In this document: piece after piece, positions 1 to 8,075 of the stretch
Layout of the letters: every line of letters begins with the position of its first letter
Numbering within the stretch: position 1 is the stretch's first letter
Origin: Coriobacteriaceae bacterium AM113-163
GTDB taxonomy: Bacteria; Actinomycetota; Coriobacteriia; Coriobacteriales; Coriobacteriaceae
DNA: 28,731 bases
Reading direction: 5' to 3'
Assembly: GCA_027673765.1 (NCBI GenBank)
Contig: JAQDWB010000025.1
Coordinates: 1 to 28,731, forward strand
The notes under the pieces: model-generated
Told to the model about the DNA's origin: nothing
What the model saw: only the letters and a program-made list of their open reading frames with translations
Database searches by the model: none
Program-made: the position numbers and the translations under genes

Positions 1-12
1 GGCATGCCCCGC

Positions 13-40
13 CTCTTACACCACATCTCTGCGCGCTACC
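13..40. repeat. Dispersed intergenic repeat, left copy
   Basis: The stretch starting CTCTTACACCAC is matched in reverse complement by 28694-28721 at the other end of the window, with a one-base substitution, a two-base insertion and minor changes at the end. It lies outside genes in both places. It is probably a member of a dispersed intergenic repeat family; its full length cannot be judged because the window begins here. Confidence 0.5.
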
Positions 41-131
41 GGGGTATCGGGTCAAACGTAGTAGATGGGCCAGTTTTGAGGCGAGCACCACCAATTGATC
101 CCCCGGGGACGGAGGAAAACGGGTCATTTTT
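41..131 (+). repeat. Direct repeat R1, left copy upstream of the adhesin
   Basis: About 90 bases matching 7097-7188 in the same orientation. Two well-conserved blocks (GGGGTATCG..GATGGGCC and GATCCCCCGGGGACGGAGG followed by AAAACGG) flank a divergent middle of about 20 bases. The right copy is part of a long hairpin element; here the partner arm is missing or lies beyond the window edge. The two copies bracket the adhesin gene. Confidence 0.75.
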
Positions 132-175
132 GCCTGATGGCTCGAGTCGCACCCGTTTTCCTGCGAAAACGCCGT

Positions 176-289
176 GTCTCAACTTTGGTGAGACATTTGT
201 CTCACGCCCAAAACCGAATCTGGAACATGTGTCACCTGCCCAAATTGTGTCTCATTTCGTAACTTTAGGCTGTTGCAAGGTCTGAGACC
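176..289. promoter_or_regulatory. Cluster of GTCTCA/TGAGAC half-sites upstream of adhesin
   Basis: GTCTCA occurs at 176-181, 199-204 and 249-254, and its complement TGAGAC at 189-194 and 283-288. The last lies in an 11 bp palindrome, GGTCTGAGACC (279-289). Five copies in about 115 bases just upstream of the adhesin start suggest an operator array or structured leader. No convincing -35/-10 pair was found. The role is inference only. Confidence 0.35.
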
Positions 290-306
290 GCGAGAAGGGA
301 GACGCG

Positions 307-3300
307 ATGAGTAAGTACACGAGGGGTCTCTTGGCGGTGATACTGGCCGTAGTGCTGGTGTTGCCGGCTGCAGCATTTGCCATGCTGCCCGAGGCCAACG
401 CCAGGTCCAGCACCGGAATGGACGGACCGACGGCGAGCAAAAAGATAGTCGACCCTGACACCACCGGCCGCTGGCAGTACTGGGCGTCGGGCGGCGAGCA
501 GGACCAGACGACACGTTATGTAGGCCGAATCTGGACGGACAAGACGGTCGAGCCAGCGCAGGACGAAAAGTCCGACTTGGTGACGACGCTCTCCACGATG
601 TCTTCGACTTCTGACACAACGTCGCTGGTCACTAAACCGCTCGATATCGTGATGGTGCTTGATGCCTCCGGGTCGATGGATGATGACATGGGTGACAGCG
701 ATTCGACCAAACGCATCGACGCACTCAAGGCAGCTGCCAGTTCCTTTATCGACACCATCGCCGAGCAAAACAAGAGCATTAAAGATACGAATAAGCGGCA
801 TCAGGTTGCCATCGTTAAGTTTTCGGGTGCAAAGAAAAACGAGATCGGCAACGATACGTATCGCGATCGTCAGAGATACACGCACAACTACTCGCAGACC
901 ATGAAGAGCCTGACGCCGTGTGTCGATAGCGCTGCGACGGAACTTAAGAATACGGTCGGCTACATCGAACCTGCCGGTGCCACGCGGGCTGATTACGGCC
1001 TTGAACTTGCTCGCGACATGTCGGGCCGCGAGGATGCCCAGAAGGTAGTTGTGTTCTTTACGGACGGCACGCCCACAGACTCCAGGAACTTTAACTCTAC
1101 GGTTGCCGATAATGCCATAGCCGCCGCCAAGAAAATGAAGGGGAAAGGCGCTACGGTCTACACCATCGGCATCTTTGATGGTGCGAATCCCGCTGACGAT
1201 CCTACGGACTACTGGACGAGCGACGAAAACAAGTTCATGCACGCCGTGTCGAGCAACTATCCAAACGCCACGTCCTACACAACCAATAAGCTTGGTAAGC
1301 GCACCGAGAATTCCGATTTCTACAAGGCTGCGTCGAAAGCCGATGAGCTCAAGAAGGTGTTTGATGATATCTCGAGCTCTATCACCTCGGGCAAGGGCTC
1401 TCCCACTCAGATTGAGGATGGTTACGACGAGAGCAAGTCCGGCTATATCACCTTCAGTGATGAACTGGGCGACTTTATGCAGGTCGATGCGTTTGTTAGC
1501 GCTCAGATTAATGGCGTCCCCTTTGATGAAGTGACCAAGGCAACCAAGGGCAATACGGACACGTACGAGTTTTCGGGCTTGGCCAAGGACCTGGTTATCA
1601 CCGTTGAGCGCTCTGCCAACGCGCAGCAGGGCGATATCGTGACGGTCAAGATTCCCGCATCGCTGATTCCGCTGATCCGCTATCACGTGGACATGGAAAA
1701 CGGGATCTTTGAGCGCACGTCGCTCAATGACATCAAGCCTATTCAGATTAAATACACCTCGAGCGTCAAGGACGCCGCGCGTAACAACCTGTTTGCGCCC
1801 GATGACGGACTCAAGAAGTATATCGAGAAACATAAGGGTGCCGATAACCAGACGGTCTACTTCCTAGCCAACAAGTGGTCGGGCGGCGAGCTGGGCGATG
1901 TTGTCGCCGAGTTTGAGCCCGCCGATACCAACAGCTACTATTACTTCCAAAAAATCACGCCTATCTACACGGACAAGGAATGCACCCAGCGCGCGACGGT
2001 AAAGCCGCAGGGCAACGACGTCTATTACTACAAAGACGAGTTTGTGGCGATGGGCGCAAACGGCAAGCCGAAGGACGACTATGCCGTTGTGGAGTTTGAG
2101 GGGCACGAGATCGCCAGCTACGACGGCGCTCTGGTCAAAGATGACGGCTATTGGTCCTTTAATAAGGGAACCGCGCGCTTGGCCTATATCGACCAACTGC
2201 ATACCACCAAGGACGATGTGGAGGCGAACGGCAACAAGACCGAGACCGCGCCCGACGTGCTTAACCCCAGGTGGAATGACCTTTCCTCCGTTGCGACTTC
2301 CACGCACGTGCATTCGCACCTGGGCAACAACGGCAAGATCGTCTTTAGCCTTGCAACCAAGCCGGTAACGGTGGATACCAAGACTGACTTTGGTCTGACC
2401 AAGGTGCTCGAGGGCCGCGAGTGGACGGGTACGGATGCGTTTGAGTTTGAGCTCTCCGCGACGTCCGACAACAATGCCCCGATGCCCGACCCCGCGACCG
2501 TAACTGTGACCAATGCCGATCTCGACAAGGGCAAGGCAGCCATTAACTTTGGCAAGATTAGTTATGCCGAGCCGGGCGAGTACACCTATGAGGTCCGCGA
2601 GGTCAAGGGCGACGCCGGTGGCATTACCTACAGCAAGAACGTTGCCACGTTCAAGGTGACTGTGACGGTTAACGCCAAGGGCGAGCTTAAGGCCGACGTT
2701 GAAAAGATCTCGGGCGAGACCGACTTCAAGAACACCTATAGCGTGAAGCCTGTCGAGGACCAGATCACCGCGACCAAGGTCCTGACCGGCCGCAAGCTCA
2801 AAGACAGCGAGTTCTCCTTCGAGCTCGTCGAGGGTAACGATGTCGTCGCCACCGGCAAGAACGATGCCGACGGCAAGATCGTCATGGGCAAAATCACTTA
2901 CGACAAGCCCGGCACCTACACCTACAAGCTGCGCGAGAAGCTCCCCAACGAGGCGGGGCTGAGCAACGGGATCACGTACGATAAGACGAGCTACACCATC
3001 AAGACGAGCGTCATCGACAACGGCGACGGCACGCTTAAGGTGACCCATACGCTCGAGGGTCCCGAGACGGCACGCTTTGAGAACAAGTACAACACTGCCC
3101 CGAATAAGTCCAGCGTCACCGACCAGATCACCGCGACCAAGACCCTGACAGGCCGCGACCTCAAGGAAGGCGAGTTCTCCTTCGAGCTCGTCGAGGGCAA
3201 CGATGTCGTCGCCAGGGGCACCAATGCGGCCGACGGCAAGATCACGATGGACAAGATCACCTACACCGAGGCCGGAACGCACACCTACACGCTACGCGAG

Positions 3301-6300
3301 GTCAAGGTCGATGCCGACAACGGTATCACCTACAGCACCGCGGCCTACACCGTCGTGACCACCGTCACCGATGATGGCAATGGCAAGCTCACGGTTAAGC
3401 ATGAGCTGCAGGACGTCGAGAAGGCTATCTTCGAGAATGCTTACAGCGTGACTCCCGTGAACTCCAGTGTCACCGATCAGATCACCGCGACCAAGTCCCT
3501 GACCGGGCGTGACATGACCGCCGGCGAGTTCTCCTTCGAGCTCGTCAAGGACGGCAAGGTCGTCGCCACCGGCAAGAACGATGCCGACGGCAAGATCGTC
3601 ATGGACAAAATCACCTACGACAAGGCCGGCGAGCATACCTATATCCTGCGTGAGGCCAAGGGCGCCGAAGGCAACGGCATTACCTACGACAGCACGACCT
3701 ACACCATCGTGACTACCGTTACCGATGACGGCAATGGTAAGCTCACGGTCAAGCACGAGCTGCAGGGCGCCAACGAGGCGAAGTTCAACAACAGCTACAA
3801 GCCGAATCCTGACGAGTCCAGCGTCACCGACCAGATCACCGCGAAGAAGGTCCTGACCGGGCGCGACCTCAAGGAAGGCGAGTTCTCCTTCGAGCTCGTC
3901 GAGGACGGCGAGGTCGTCGCCACCGGCACCAACGCTGCCGACGGCACGATCACGATGGGCGCCGTCAAGTACGACAAACCCGGCAAGCACACCTACACAC
4001 TGCGCGAGGTCAACGGCGGAACCACCAGCAAGGGCGTCACCTACAGCGATGCCAAGTTCACCATCGTGACGACCATCACCGATAACGGCGACGGCACGCT
4101 CAGTGCCCAGCATGTTCTGAAGAATGCCGAGGCCGCGATCTTCAAGAACACCTACAACGTGACCCCGCTCGAGACCGAGCTCGACTTTGGTCTGAGCAAG
4201 GCTATCGACGGTCGCGACTGGACGGATGGGGACGAGTTTAGCTTTACCATCACCGCTCCCGAGGGCGCCCCGCTGCCCGATCCCGCAACCGTAACCGTGA
4301 ACAAGAGGGACGCGAAGGACGGCATCGCCGCCATCAAGTTCGGCAAGATCCACTACGCTGCCGCCGGAACCTATAAGTACGAGATTCGCGAGAACGCGGG
4401 CAGCACGGTCGGCATGACGTATGACGCGCATGTCGCAACCGCCGAAGTGACCGTGACCGAGGACAGCGATGGCACCCTGACCGCCAACGTCACTAAGAAG
4501 GAAAACGGACGCTTTACCAACACGTACCGCACTGAGCTCGATTACGCCGCGGCCGGCGGTCTCAAGCTCAGCAAGACCCTCTACGGACGCCCCATGACCG
4601 AGGGCCAGTTCACCTTTACCGTGACGCCCGCCGATGCGGCTTCTGCCACCGCGCTCGGCCTGCACGAGGGCGCCAACGTGTACAAGTCCCCTGCGACGGC
4701 AGAGGCAACGGTCGGTCGGATTGACATTCTGGCGGGCCATGAGGTTAAGTTTACGCAGGCTGACGCGGGTAAGACCTTTACATACACCGTTGCCGAGAAG
4801 AATGACGGCCAGCCCGGTTACACCTACGACGATGCCGAGCGCACCGTGACGATCGCTATCGCCGACGACACCGCCGGTACGCTCACCGCCACGACGACCG
4901 TCTCCGGCGGTCCCGAGGGCACGCTGGTGACCGAGTACAAGACCGGCGCGGCTGCGGTCGAGAGCGCCGTGGTCCCGTTCGTCAACAGCTATAGCGCTAC
5001 GACCGATGCACCTGGTGGCACCGTTGCTCAGGTCGTTGCCGCCAAGACCCTGACCGGTCGCCCGATGGCCGACGGCGAGTTCTGGTTCGGCATTGCCTAT
5101 CAGGGTGAGCTTGTGGGTTATGAAAATCTCAAGCCCAATATCGGCGGGCACGTGAGCTTTGATGCGCTGCACTACGACACCAAGATGCTTGCCGATCTTG
5201 AGTCTGCTGGGCTTGCCCATCGTACCGACAAGGACGGTAAGCTCGCTTGGACCATTAACTACACGGCCTACGAAGCTATACACGGGCTGCCGAACGGCGT
5301 TTCTGCTACAACGTGGTACTTTGGCTTTAAGGTTATCGTCGTCGATAACGGTGACGGTACCCTGACGGCAACGGTCGACTACGGTGGCATCGAGCCCTTG
5401 TTCGAGAACGTCTACGGCGCCGATGCCGTTGACGCCGCGCTCGCCGGCACCAAGAAGCTCCAGGCTGCCGAGGGCCTGACCCCGGCAGACATCACGGGTA
5501 AGTTCATCTTTACCGTGGCCGCCGATGAGGCGGGTGCCCCGATGCCCGAGCGCACGACCGCAACCAACGACGCGGCCGGCAACGTGGACTTTGGCAAGAT
5601 CCACTTTACGCTCGATGACCTCAACCGCGCCCTGGGCGTGACGGACAACGCTTCTGGCGATGCATCGAACAACGCTGAAGCCAACGCCGACGAGGCCGAG
5701 GTTGACGCTGACGCCAGCGGTGACGAGACCAAGGACGAGTCCGAGCCCGCAGCCCCCACCGCCCCGCGCTCGCACACCTTTACCTATACGGTGACCGAGT
5801 CCGGTAGCGCCCCTGGCGTGACCAACGACGCTAACGTAACGCGCAAGGTCTCCTACACCGTGACCGATGACGGCGCTGGACATCTGAGCGTCAAGCGCGA
5901 CGGCGGCGACGGTGCGGACTTTACGTTCACCAACACGTACAGCGTGGCACCCACCGATTCTTCCGTGACCGATCAGGTCAAGACGGTCAAGCGTCTGACC
6001 GGACGCGACCTTGCAGCCGGCGAGTTCACGTTTGATCTGCTCGAGGACGGCGTGGTTGTCGCTAGCGGCACCAACGACGCCAACGGCACCGTTACGCTGA
6101 GCCCGATCCACTATGAGGCGCCCGGCACGCACACGTACACGCTGCGCGAGGCTTGCCCCAACGCGCTCGGCCTGTACAAGGGCGTCACCTATGACGGCGC
6201 GACCTATACCGTCGTGACCACCGTCTCCGACAACGGCGACGGCACGCTGACCGCGACGCACAAGCTCGAGGGAACCACCGAGTCGGCTGGCTTTACTAAC

Positions 6301-6840
6301 AAGTATCACGCCATGCCCACGCAGGTTTCCATCGGCGCCATCAAGGTGCTCGAGGGACGCGAGCTCAAGAAGGATGAGTTTAGCTTTAAGCTCGTTGGCG
6401 AGGACATCGAGTCCACCGTCACCAACGATGCCGACGGCAAGATCAACTTCGACAAGTTTGAGTACGACGAGCCTGGTGCGTACGTCTACACCATCAGCGA
6501 GGTCAAGGGCGACGAGGCCGGTATGACCTACGACAAGTCCGTCTTTACCGCGACTGTCAACGTGGTCGACGACGGCGAGGGCAACCTCAAGGCGAACGTC
6601 GCCTTTACCAAGGGCGACAAGAGCGTCGAGGGTATCGTGTTCAACAACACGTACAAGAAGCCCGAGACGCCCGTGCCGACGCCCGATCCCGGCACGCCCA
6701 AGACCGTGACGAACATCGTCAAGACGGTCAAGGGTTTCCTGCCCACCACGGGTGACCAGCAGGCCGCTGCACTGCTCATGGCATTTGTTATTGCCATGGC
6801 CGGCGTCGGAGCCCTGGTCTGGGGTATCCGTAAGCGCTAG
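307..6840 (+). CDS. Giant LPXTG-anchored adhesin with VWA domain and isopeptide-linkage repeats
   Basis: A 2177-residue surface protein. Residues 1 to about 31 form a signal peptide (basic start, hydrophobic core, Ala-rich cleavage zone). A von Willebrand A domain follows, with the metal-binding motif DASGS at D119 and FTDGTPT near residue 258. From about residue 695 there are roughly 11 tandem units of the streptococcal pilin isopeptide-linkage (FctA/Spy0128-like) type. Each shows a Lys in 'TK.L.GR', a Glu in 'YTLRE' and a terminal 'F.N.Y' Asn, the residues expected to form Lys-Asn isopeptide bonds. Sorting signal LPTTG is at 2145-2149, then a hydrophobic helix and KR tail, so sortase A should attach it to peptidoglycan. 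GGGAG lies 7 bases before the ATG. No sortase or pilin neighbours are in the window, so a single-chain adhesin is more likely than a pilus subunit. The ligand is unknown. Confidence 0.93.
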   Translation: MSKYTRGLLAVILAVVLVLPAAAFAMLPEANARSSTGMDGPTASKKIVDPDTTGRWQYWASGGEQDQTTRYVGRIWTDKTVEPAQDEKSDLVTTLSTMSSTSDTTSLVTKPLDIVMVLDASGSMDDDMGDSDSTKRIDALKAAASSFIDTIAEQNKSIKDTNKRHQVAIVKFSGAKKNEIGNDTYRDRQRYTHNYSQTMKSLTPCVDSAATELKNTVGYIEPAGATRADYGLELARDMSGREDAQKVVVFFTDGTPTDSRNFNSTVADNAIAAAKKMKGKGATVYTIGIFDGANPADDPTDYWTSDENKFMHAVSSNYPNATSYTTNKLGKRTENSDFYKAASKADELKKVFDDISSSITSGKGSPTQIEDGYDESKSGYITFSDELGDFMQVDAFVSAQINGVPFDEVTKATKGNTDTYEFSGLAKDLVITVERSANAQQGDIVTVKIPASLIPLIRYHVDMENGIFERTSLNDIKPIQIKYTSSVKDAARNNLFAPDDGLKKYIEKHKGADNQTVYFLANKWSGGELGDVVAEFEPADTNSYYYFQKITPIYTDKECTQRATVKPQGNDVYYYKDEFVAMGANGKPKDDYAVVEFEGHEIASYDGALVKDDGYWSFNKGTARLAYIDQLHTTKDDVEANGNKTETAPDVLNPRWNDLSSVATSTHVHSHLGNNGKIVFSLATKPVTVDTKTDFGLTKVLEGREWTGTDAFEFELSATSDNNAPMPDPATVTVTNADLDKGKAAINFGKISYAEPGEYTYEVREVKGDAGGITYSKNVATFKVTVTVNAKGELKADVEKISGETDFKNTYSVKPVEDQITATKVLTGRKLKDSEFSFELVEGNDVVATGKNDADGKIVMGKITYDKPGTYTYKLREKLPNEAGLSNGITYDKTSYTIKTSVIDNGDGTLKVTHTLEGPETARFENKYNTAPNKSSVTDQITATKTLTGRDLKEGEFSFELVEGNDVVARGTNAADGKITMDKITYTEAGTHTYTLREVKVDADNGITYSTAAYTVVTTVTDDGNGKLTVKHELQDVEKAIFENAYSVTPVNSSVTDQITATKSLTGRDMTAGEFSFELVKDGKVVATGKNDADGKIVMDKITYDKAGEHTYILREAKGAEGNGITYDSTTYTIVTTVTDDGNGKLTVKHELQGANEAKFNNSYKPNPDESSVTDQITAKKVLTGRDLKEGEFSFELVEDGEVVATGTNAADGTITMGAVKYDKPGKHTYTLREVNGGTTSKGVTYSDAKFTIVTTITDNGDGTLSAQHVLKNAEAAIFKNTYNVTPLETELDFGLSKAIDGRDWTDGDEFSFTITAPEGAPLPDPATVTVNKRDAKDGIAAIKFGKIHYAAAGTYKYEIRENAGSTVGMTYDAHVATAEVTVTEDSDGTLTANVTKKENGRFTNTYRTELDYAAAGGLKLSKTLYGRPMTEGQFTFTVTPADAASATALGLHEGANVYKSPATAEATVGRIDILAGHEVKFTQADAGKTFTYTVAEKNDGQPGYTYDDAERTVTIAIADDTAGTLTATTTVSGGPEGTLVTEYKTGAAAVESAVVPFVNSYSATTDAPGGTVAQVVAAKTLTGRPMADGEFWFGIAYQGELVGYENLKPNIGGHVSFDALHYDTKMLADLESAGLAHRTDKDGKLAWTINYTAYEAIHGLPNGVSATTWYFGFKVIVVDNGDGTLTATVDYGGIEPLFENVYGADAVDAALAGTKKLQAAEGLTPADITGKFIFTVAADEAGAPMPERTTATNDAAGNVDFGKIHFTLDDLNRALGVTDNASGDASNNAEANADEAEVDADASGDETKDESEPAAPTAPRSHTFTYTVTESGSAPGVTNDANVTRKVSYTVTDDGAGHLSVKRDGGDGADFTFTNTYSVAPTDSSVTDQVKTVKRLTGRDLAAGEFTFDLLEDGVVVASGTNDANGTVTLSPIHYEAPGTHTYTLREACPNALGLYKGVTYDGATYTVVTTVSDNGDGTLTATHKLEGTTESAGFTNKYHAMPTQVSIGAIKVLEGRELKKDEFSFKLVGEDIESTVTNDADGKINFDKFEYDEPGAYVYTISEVKGDEAGMTYDKSVFTATVNVVDDGEGNLKANVAFTKGDKSVEGIVFNNTYKKPETPVPTPDPGTPKTVTNIVKTVKGFLPTTGDQQAAALLMAFVIAMAGVGALVWGIRKR
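2752..4160 (+). repeat. Four near-identical tandem repeat units inside the adhesin gene
   Basis: Units starting near 2752, 3112, 3466 and 3817 encode 'DQITA.K.LTGR' followed by 'EFSFELV'. They stay very similar at DNA level (for example the CGACCTCAAGGAAGGCGAG block in units two and four), whereas the outer units are diverged. Such homogeneity suggests recent duplication or gene conversion, and the unit number could vary between strains. Confidence 0.8.
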
Positions 6841-6852
6841 GCACGCTGGCAG

Positions 6853-6878
6853 CGCCCGGGGCCAAAAGGCCCCGGGCG
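6853..6878 (+). terminator. GC-rich hairpin after adhesin stop
   Basis: A perfect 11 bp stem (CGCCCGGGGCC with GGCCCCGGGCG) closed by an AAAA loop, 12 bases after the adhesin stop codon. No U-tract follows, so it may protect the 3' end or help termination rather than act as a classical terminator. Confidence 0.45.
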
Positions 6879-6918
6879 GCCGGCGGGGAGCCAGAACATA
6901 GCCCCATCCCCACCCCCA

Positions 6919-6958
6919 GCCGCCACGGAGACGTCTCCCTTCTCCGTGGCGGCACTTT
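6919..6958 (+). terminator. Probable Rho-independent terminator of the adhesin
   Basis: A perfect 12 bp stem (GCCGCCACGGAG with CTCCGTGGCGGC), an 11-base loop, then ACTTTTG. The stem is strong and the T-run short. It is the second hairpin downstream of the adhesin and the better terminator candidate. Confidence 0.65.
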
Positions 6959-6981
6959 TGTGCGCAGGGGAGGAAGGGCCG

Positions 6982-7138
6982 CCACGAAATCGGCCCATCT
7001 ACTACGTTTATCCCCTTACCCCAACCATGCCAAAAAACGCGAAAACAAAACCGCAGGAAGAACGCCTGCGATTTTCTGGAAAACGGGGGTATGGTTGGGG
7101 GTATCGAGTCAAACGTAGTAGATGGGCCGATTTCGTGG
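6982..7138. repeat. Long inverted-repeat (hairpin) element 1
   Basis: The 28-base arms 6982-7009 and 7111-7138 are perfectly complementary (CCACGAAATCGG.. with ..CCGATTTCGTGG). A second complementary pair lies inside (ACCCCAACCAT near 7018 with ATGGTTGGGG at 7091-7100). A small hairpin in the centre pairs CGCAGG with CCTGCG. The core (about 7022-7104) resembles that of the neighbouring element 2, while the outer arms differ. The right arm overlaps direct repeat R1. No ORF or transposase was found. It is probably a non-autonomous repeat element or a structured RNA. Confidence 0.8.
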
Positions 7139-7188
7139 TTGGCGCCGCCAAATGATCCCCCGGGGACGGAGGAAAACGGATCATTTTG
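7097..7188 (+). repeat. Direct repeat R1, right copy downstream of the adhesin
   Basis: Second copy of the repeat at 41-131, same orientation, with the GATCCCCCGGGGACGGAGG block nearly intact. It overlaps the right arm of hairpin element 1. Recombination between the two copies would delete the adhesin gene. Confidence 0.75.
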
Positions 7189-7232
7189 GTCCCGCGAGAC
7201 TTGCGGAGGTACTCGTGCGGGGTCGCTCGAAC

Positions 7233-7384
7233 AAAACTATGCCGGTTTACGGGGCCGGATTCCGAATCCCAAACCATACCGAAAAGCGTGAAAACAAAAC
7301 CGCAGGTAGACGAGTCGTTATTTTGCAGAAAACGCGGGTATGGATGGGGGTCCTGAGTTTAGCCCCGTAAACCGGCATAGTTTT
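7233..7384. repeat. Long inverted-repeat (hairpin) element 2
   Basis: The 23-base arms 7233-7255 and 7362-7384 are perfectly complementary (AAAACTATGCCGG.. with ..CCGGCATAGTTTT). The interior 7271-7350 is clearly related to the core of element 1: both have AAAACAAAACCGCAGG followed by a GGGTATGG block. A third CTATGCCGG copy and a small AAATGG/CCATTT hairpin (7386-7414) follow, just before the end of the minus-strand response regulator. The whole interval between the adhesin and that gene (6841-7445) therefore consists of hairpins and repeats, with no gene visible. Confidence 0.8.
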
Positions 7385-7445
7385 GAAATGGCATTAAATC
7401 GATGGCAGCCATTTTGCTATGCCGGAGCGGTCGACCGTTGGGTAA

Positions 7446-8075
7446 TTACCCCCGCAGGTAGGCGATGGCGATTTGGGTGCGGTTGCGCAGGCCCATTTTG
7501 GCCAGGATCGAGCTGATGTGGTTGCGTACGGTGCCTTCGCCCATGTAGGCCGTGGCGGCAATCTCCTTGTTGTCGAGGCCGCGGGCGATAAGCTCGGCGA
7601 CTTCGAACTCGCGGTCGGTCAGACCGGCAAAGGCCGCGGGCCGGCGAGTCGCATCGGCCTCAGCGTTCGCTCCATCAAAATCGACATCTTCGATCGCCTT
7701 GCCCTCGAGCACGCGTTTGCCATCCATGACCTGCGCCAACGCTGGCGGAATGGCGGCGACATCGGTCTTGATCAGGTAACCGCGGGCGCCCAGCTTGAGC
7801 GCCGATACAATGTACTCGTCATCCGAGAATGTCGTCAGAAACACCACGCGTGCCGCGGGGTCGTGCTCAAGGATTTCGCGCGCCGCCGAAAGGCCGTCGC
7901 GCCCCGGCATCTGAATGTCGAGCAGCGCGATATCGGGCGCGTGCTCGGCGTAGAGTGCCACCGCGTCGTTGCCGTTGGCGCCGGTGCCCACCACTTCGAT
8001 CTGCGGCTGGACGCCCAGGATAATCTTGAGCGAATCGACTACCAAGCGGTCGTCGTCGACAACTATGAGCCTCAT
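7446..8075 (-). CDS. NarL/LuxR-family response regulator
   Basis: This 209-residue protein is the DNA-binding output of the two-component pair. The receiver domain (about 1-120) has the acidic pocket D7-D9, phospho-acceptor D53 in 'ALLDIQMPG', a Thr pair near 80 in 'FLTTFSDD', and the conserved Lys in 'YLIKTD' near 104. A LuxR-type helix-turn-helix (about 148-205) reads 'LTDREFEVAELIARGLDNKEI' and then 'GTVRNHISSILAKMG'. The ATG overlaps the upstream kinase stop by four bases (ATGA), and AAGGAGAT lies 8 bases before it, so the two are translationally coupled. Family knowledge predicts phosphorylation-driven dimerisation and activation of nearby promoters; the divergent ABC-2 operon is the obvious target, by inference. 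Confidence 0.95.
   Translation of the reverse strand: MRLIVVDDDRLVVDSLKIILGVQPQIEVVGTGANGNDAVALYAEHAPDIALLDIQMPGRDGLSAAREILEHDPAARVVFLTTFSDDEYIVSALKLGARGYLIKTDVAAIPPALAQVMDGKRVLEGKAIEDVDFDGANAEADATRRPAAFAGLTDREFEVAELIARGLDNKEIAATAYMGEGTVRNHISSILAKMGLRNRTQIAIAYLRG

Noticed and set aside
4..285. A short open frame before the adhesin
   Set aside because: It runs through repeat R1 and the GTCTCA cluster, has no ribosome-binding site and resembles no protein.
3292..6309. A 1005-codon open frame antisense to the adhesin, and similar long antisense frames at 265-1833, 1864-3282 and 19817-22450
   Set aside because: They mirror the GC-skewed codon use of the real genes on the other strand, have no ribosome-binding site or recognisable domains, and the opposite frames encode well-supported proteins.
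6982..7384. Insertion sequence or CRISPR array in the repeat-rich region after the adhesin
   Set aside because: There is no transposase frame, no target-site duplication, and no regularly spaced direct repeats with unique spacers.
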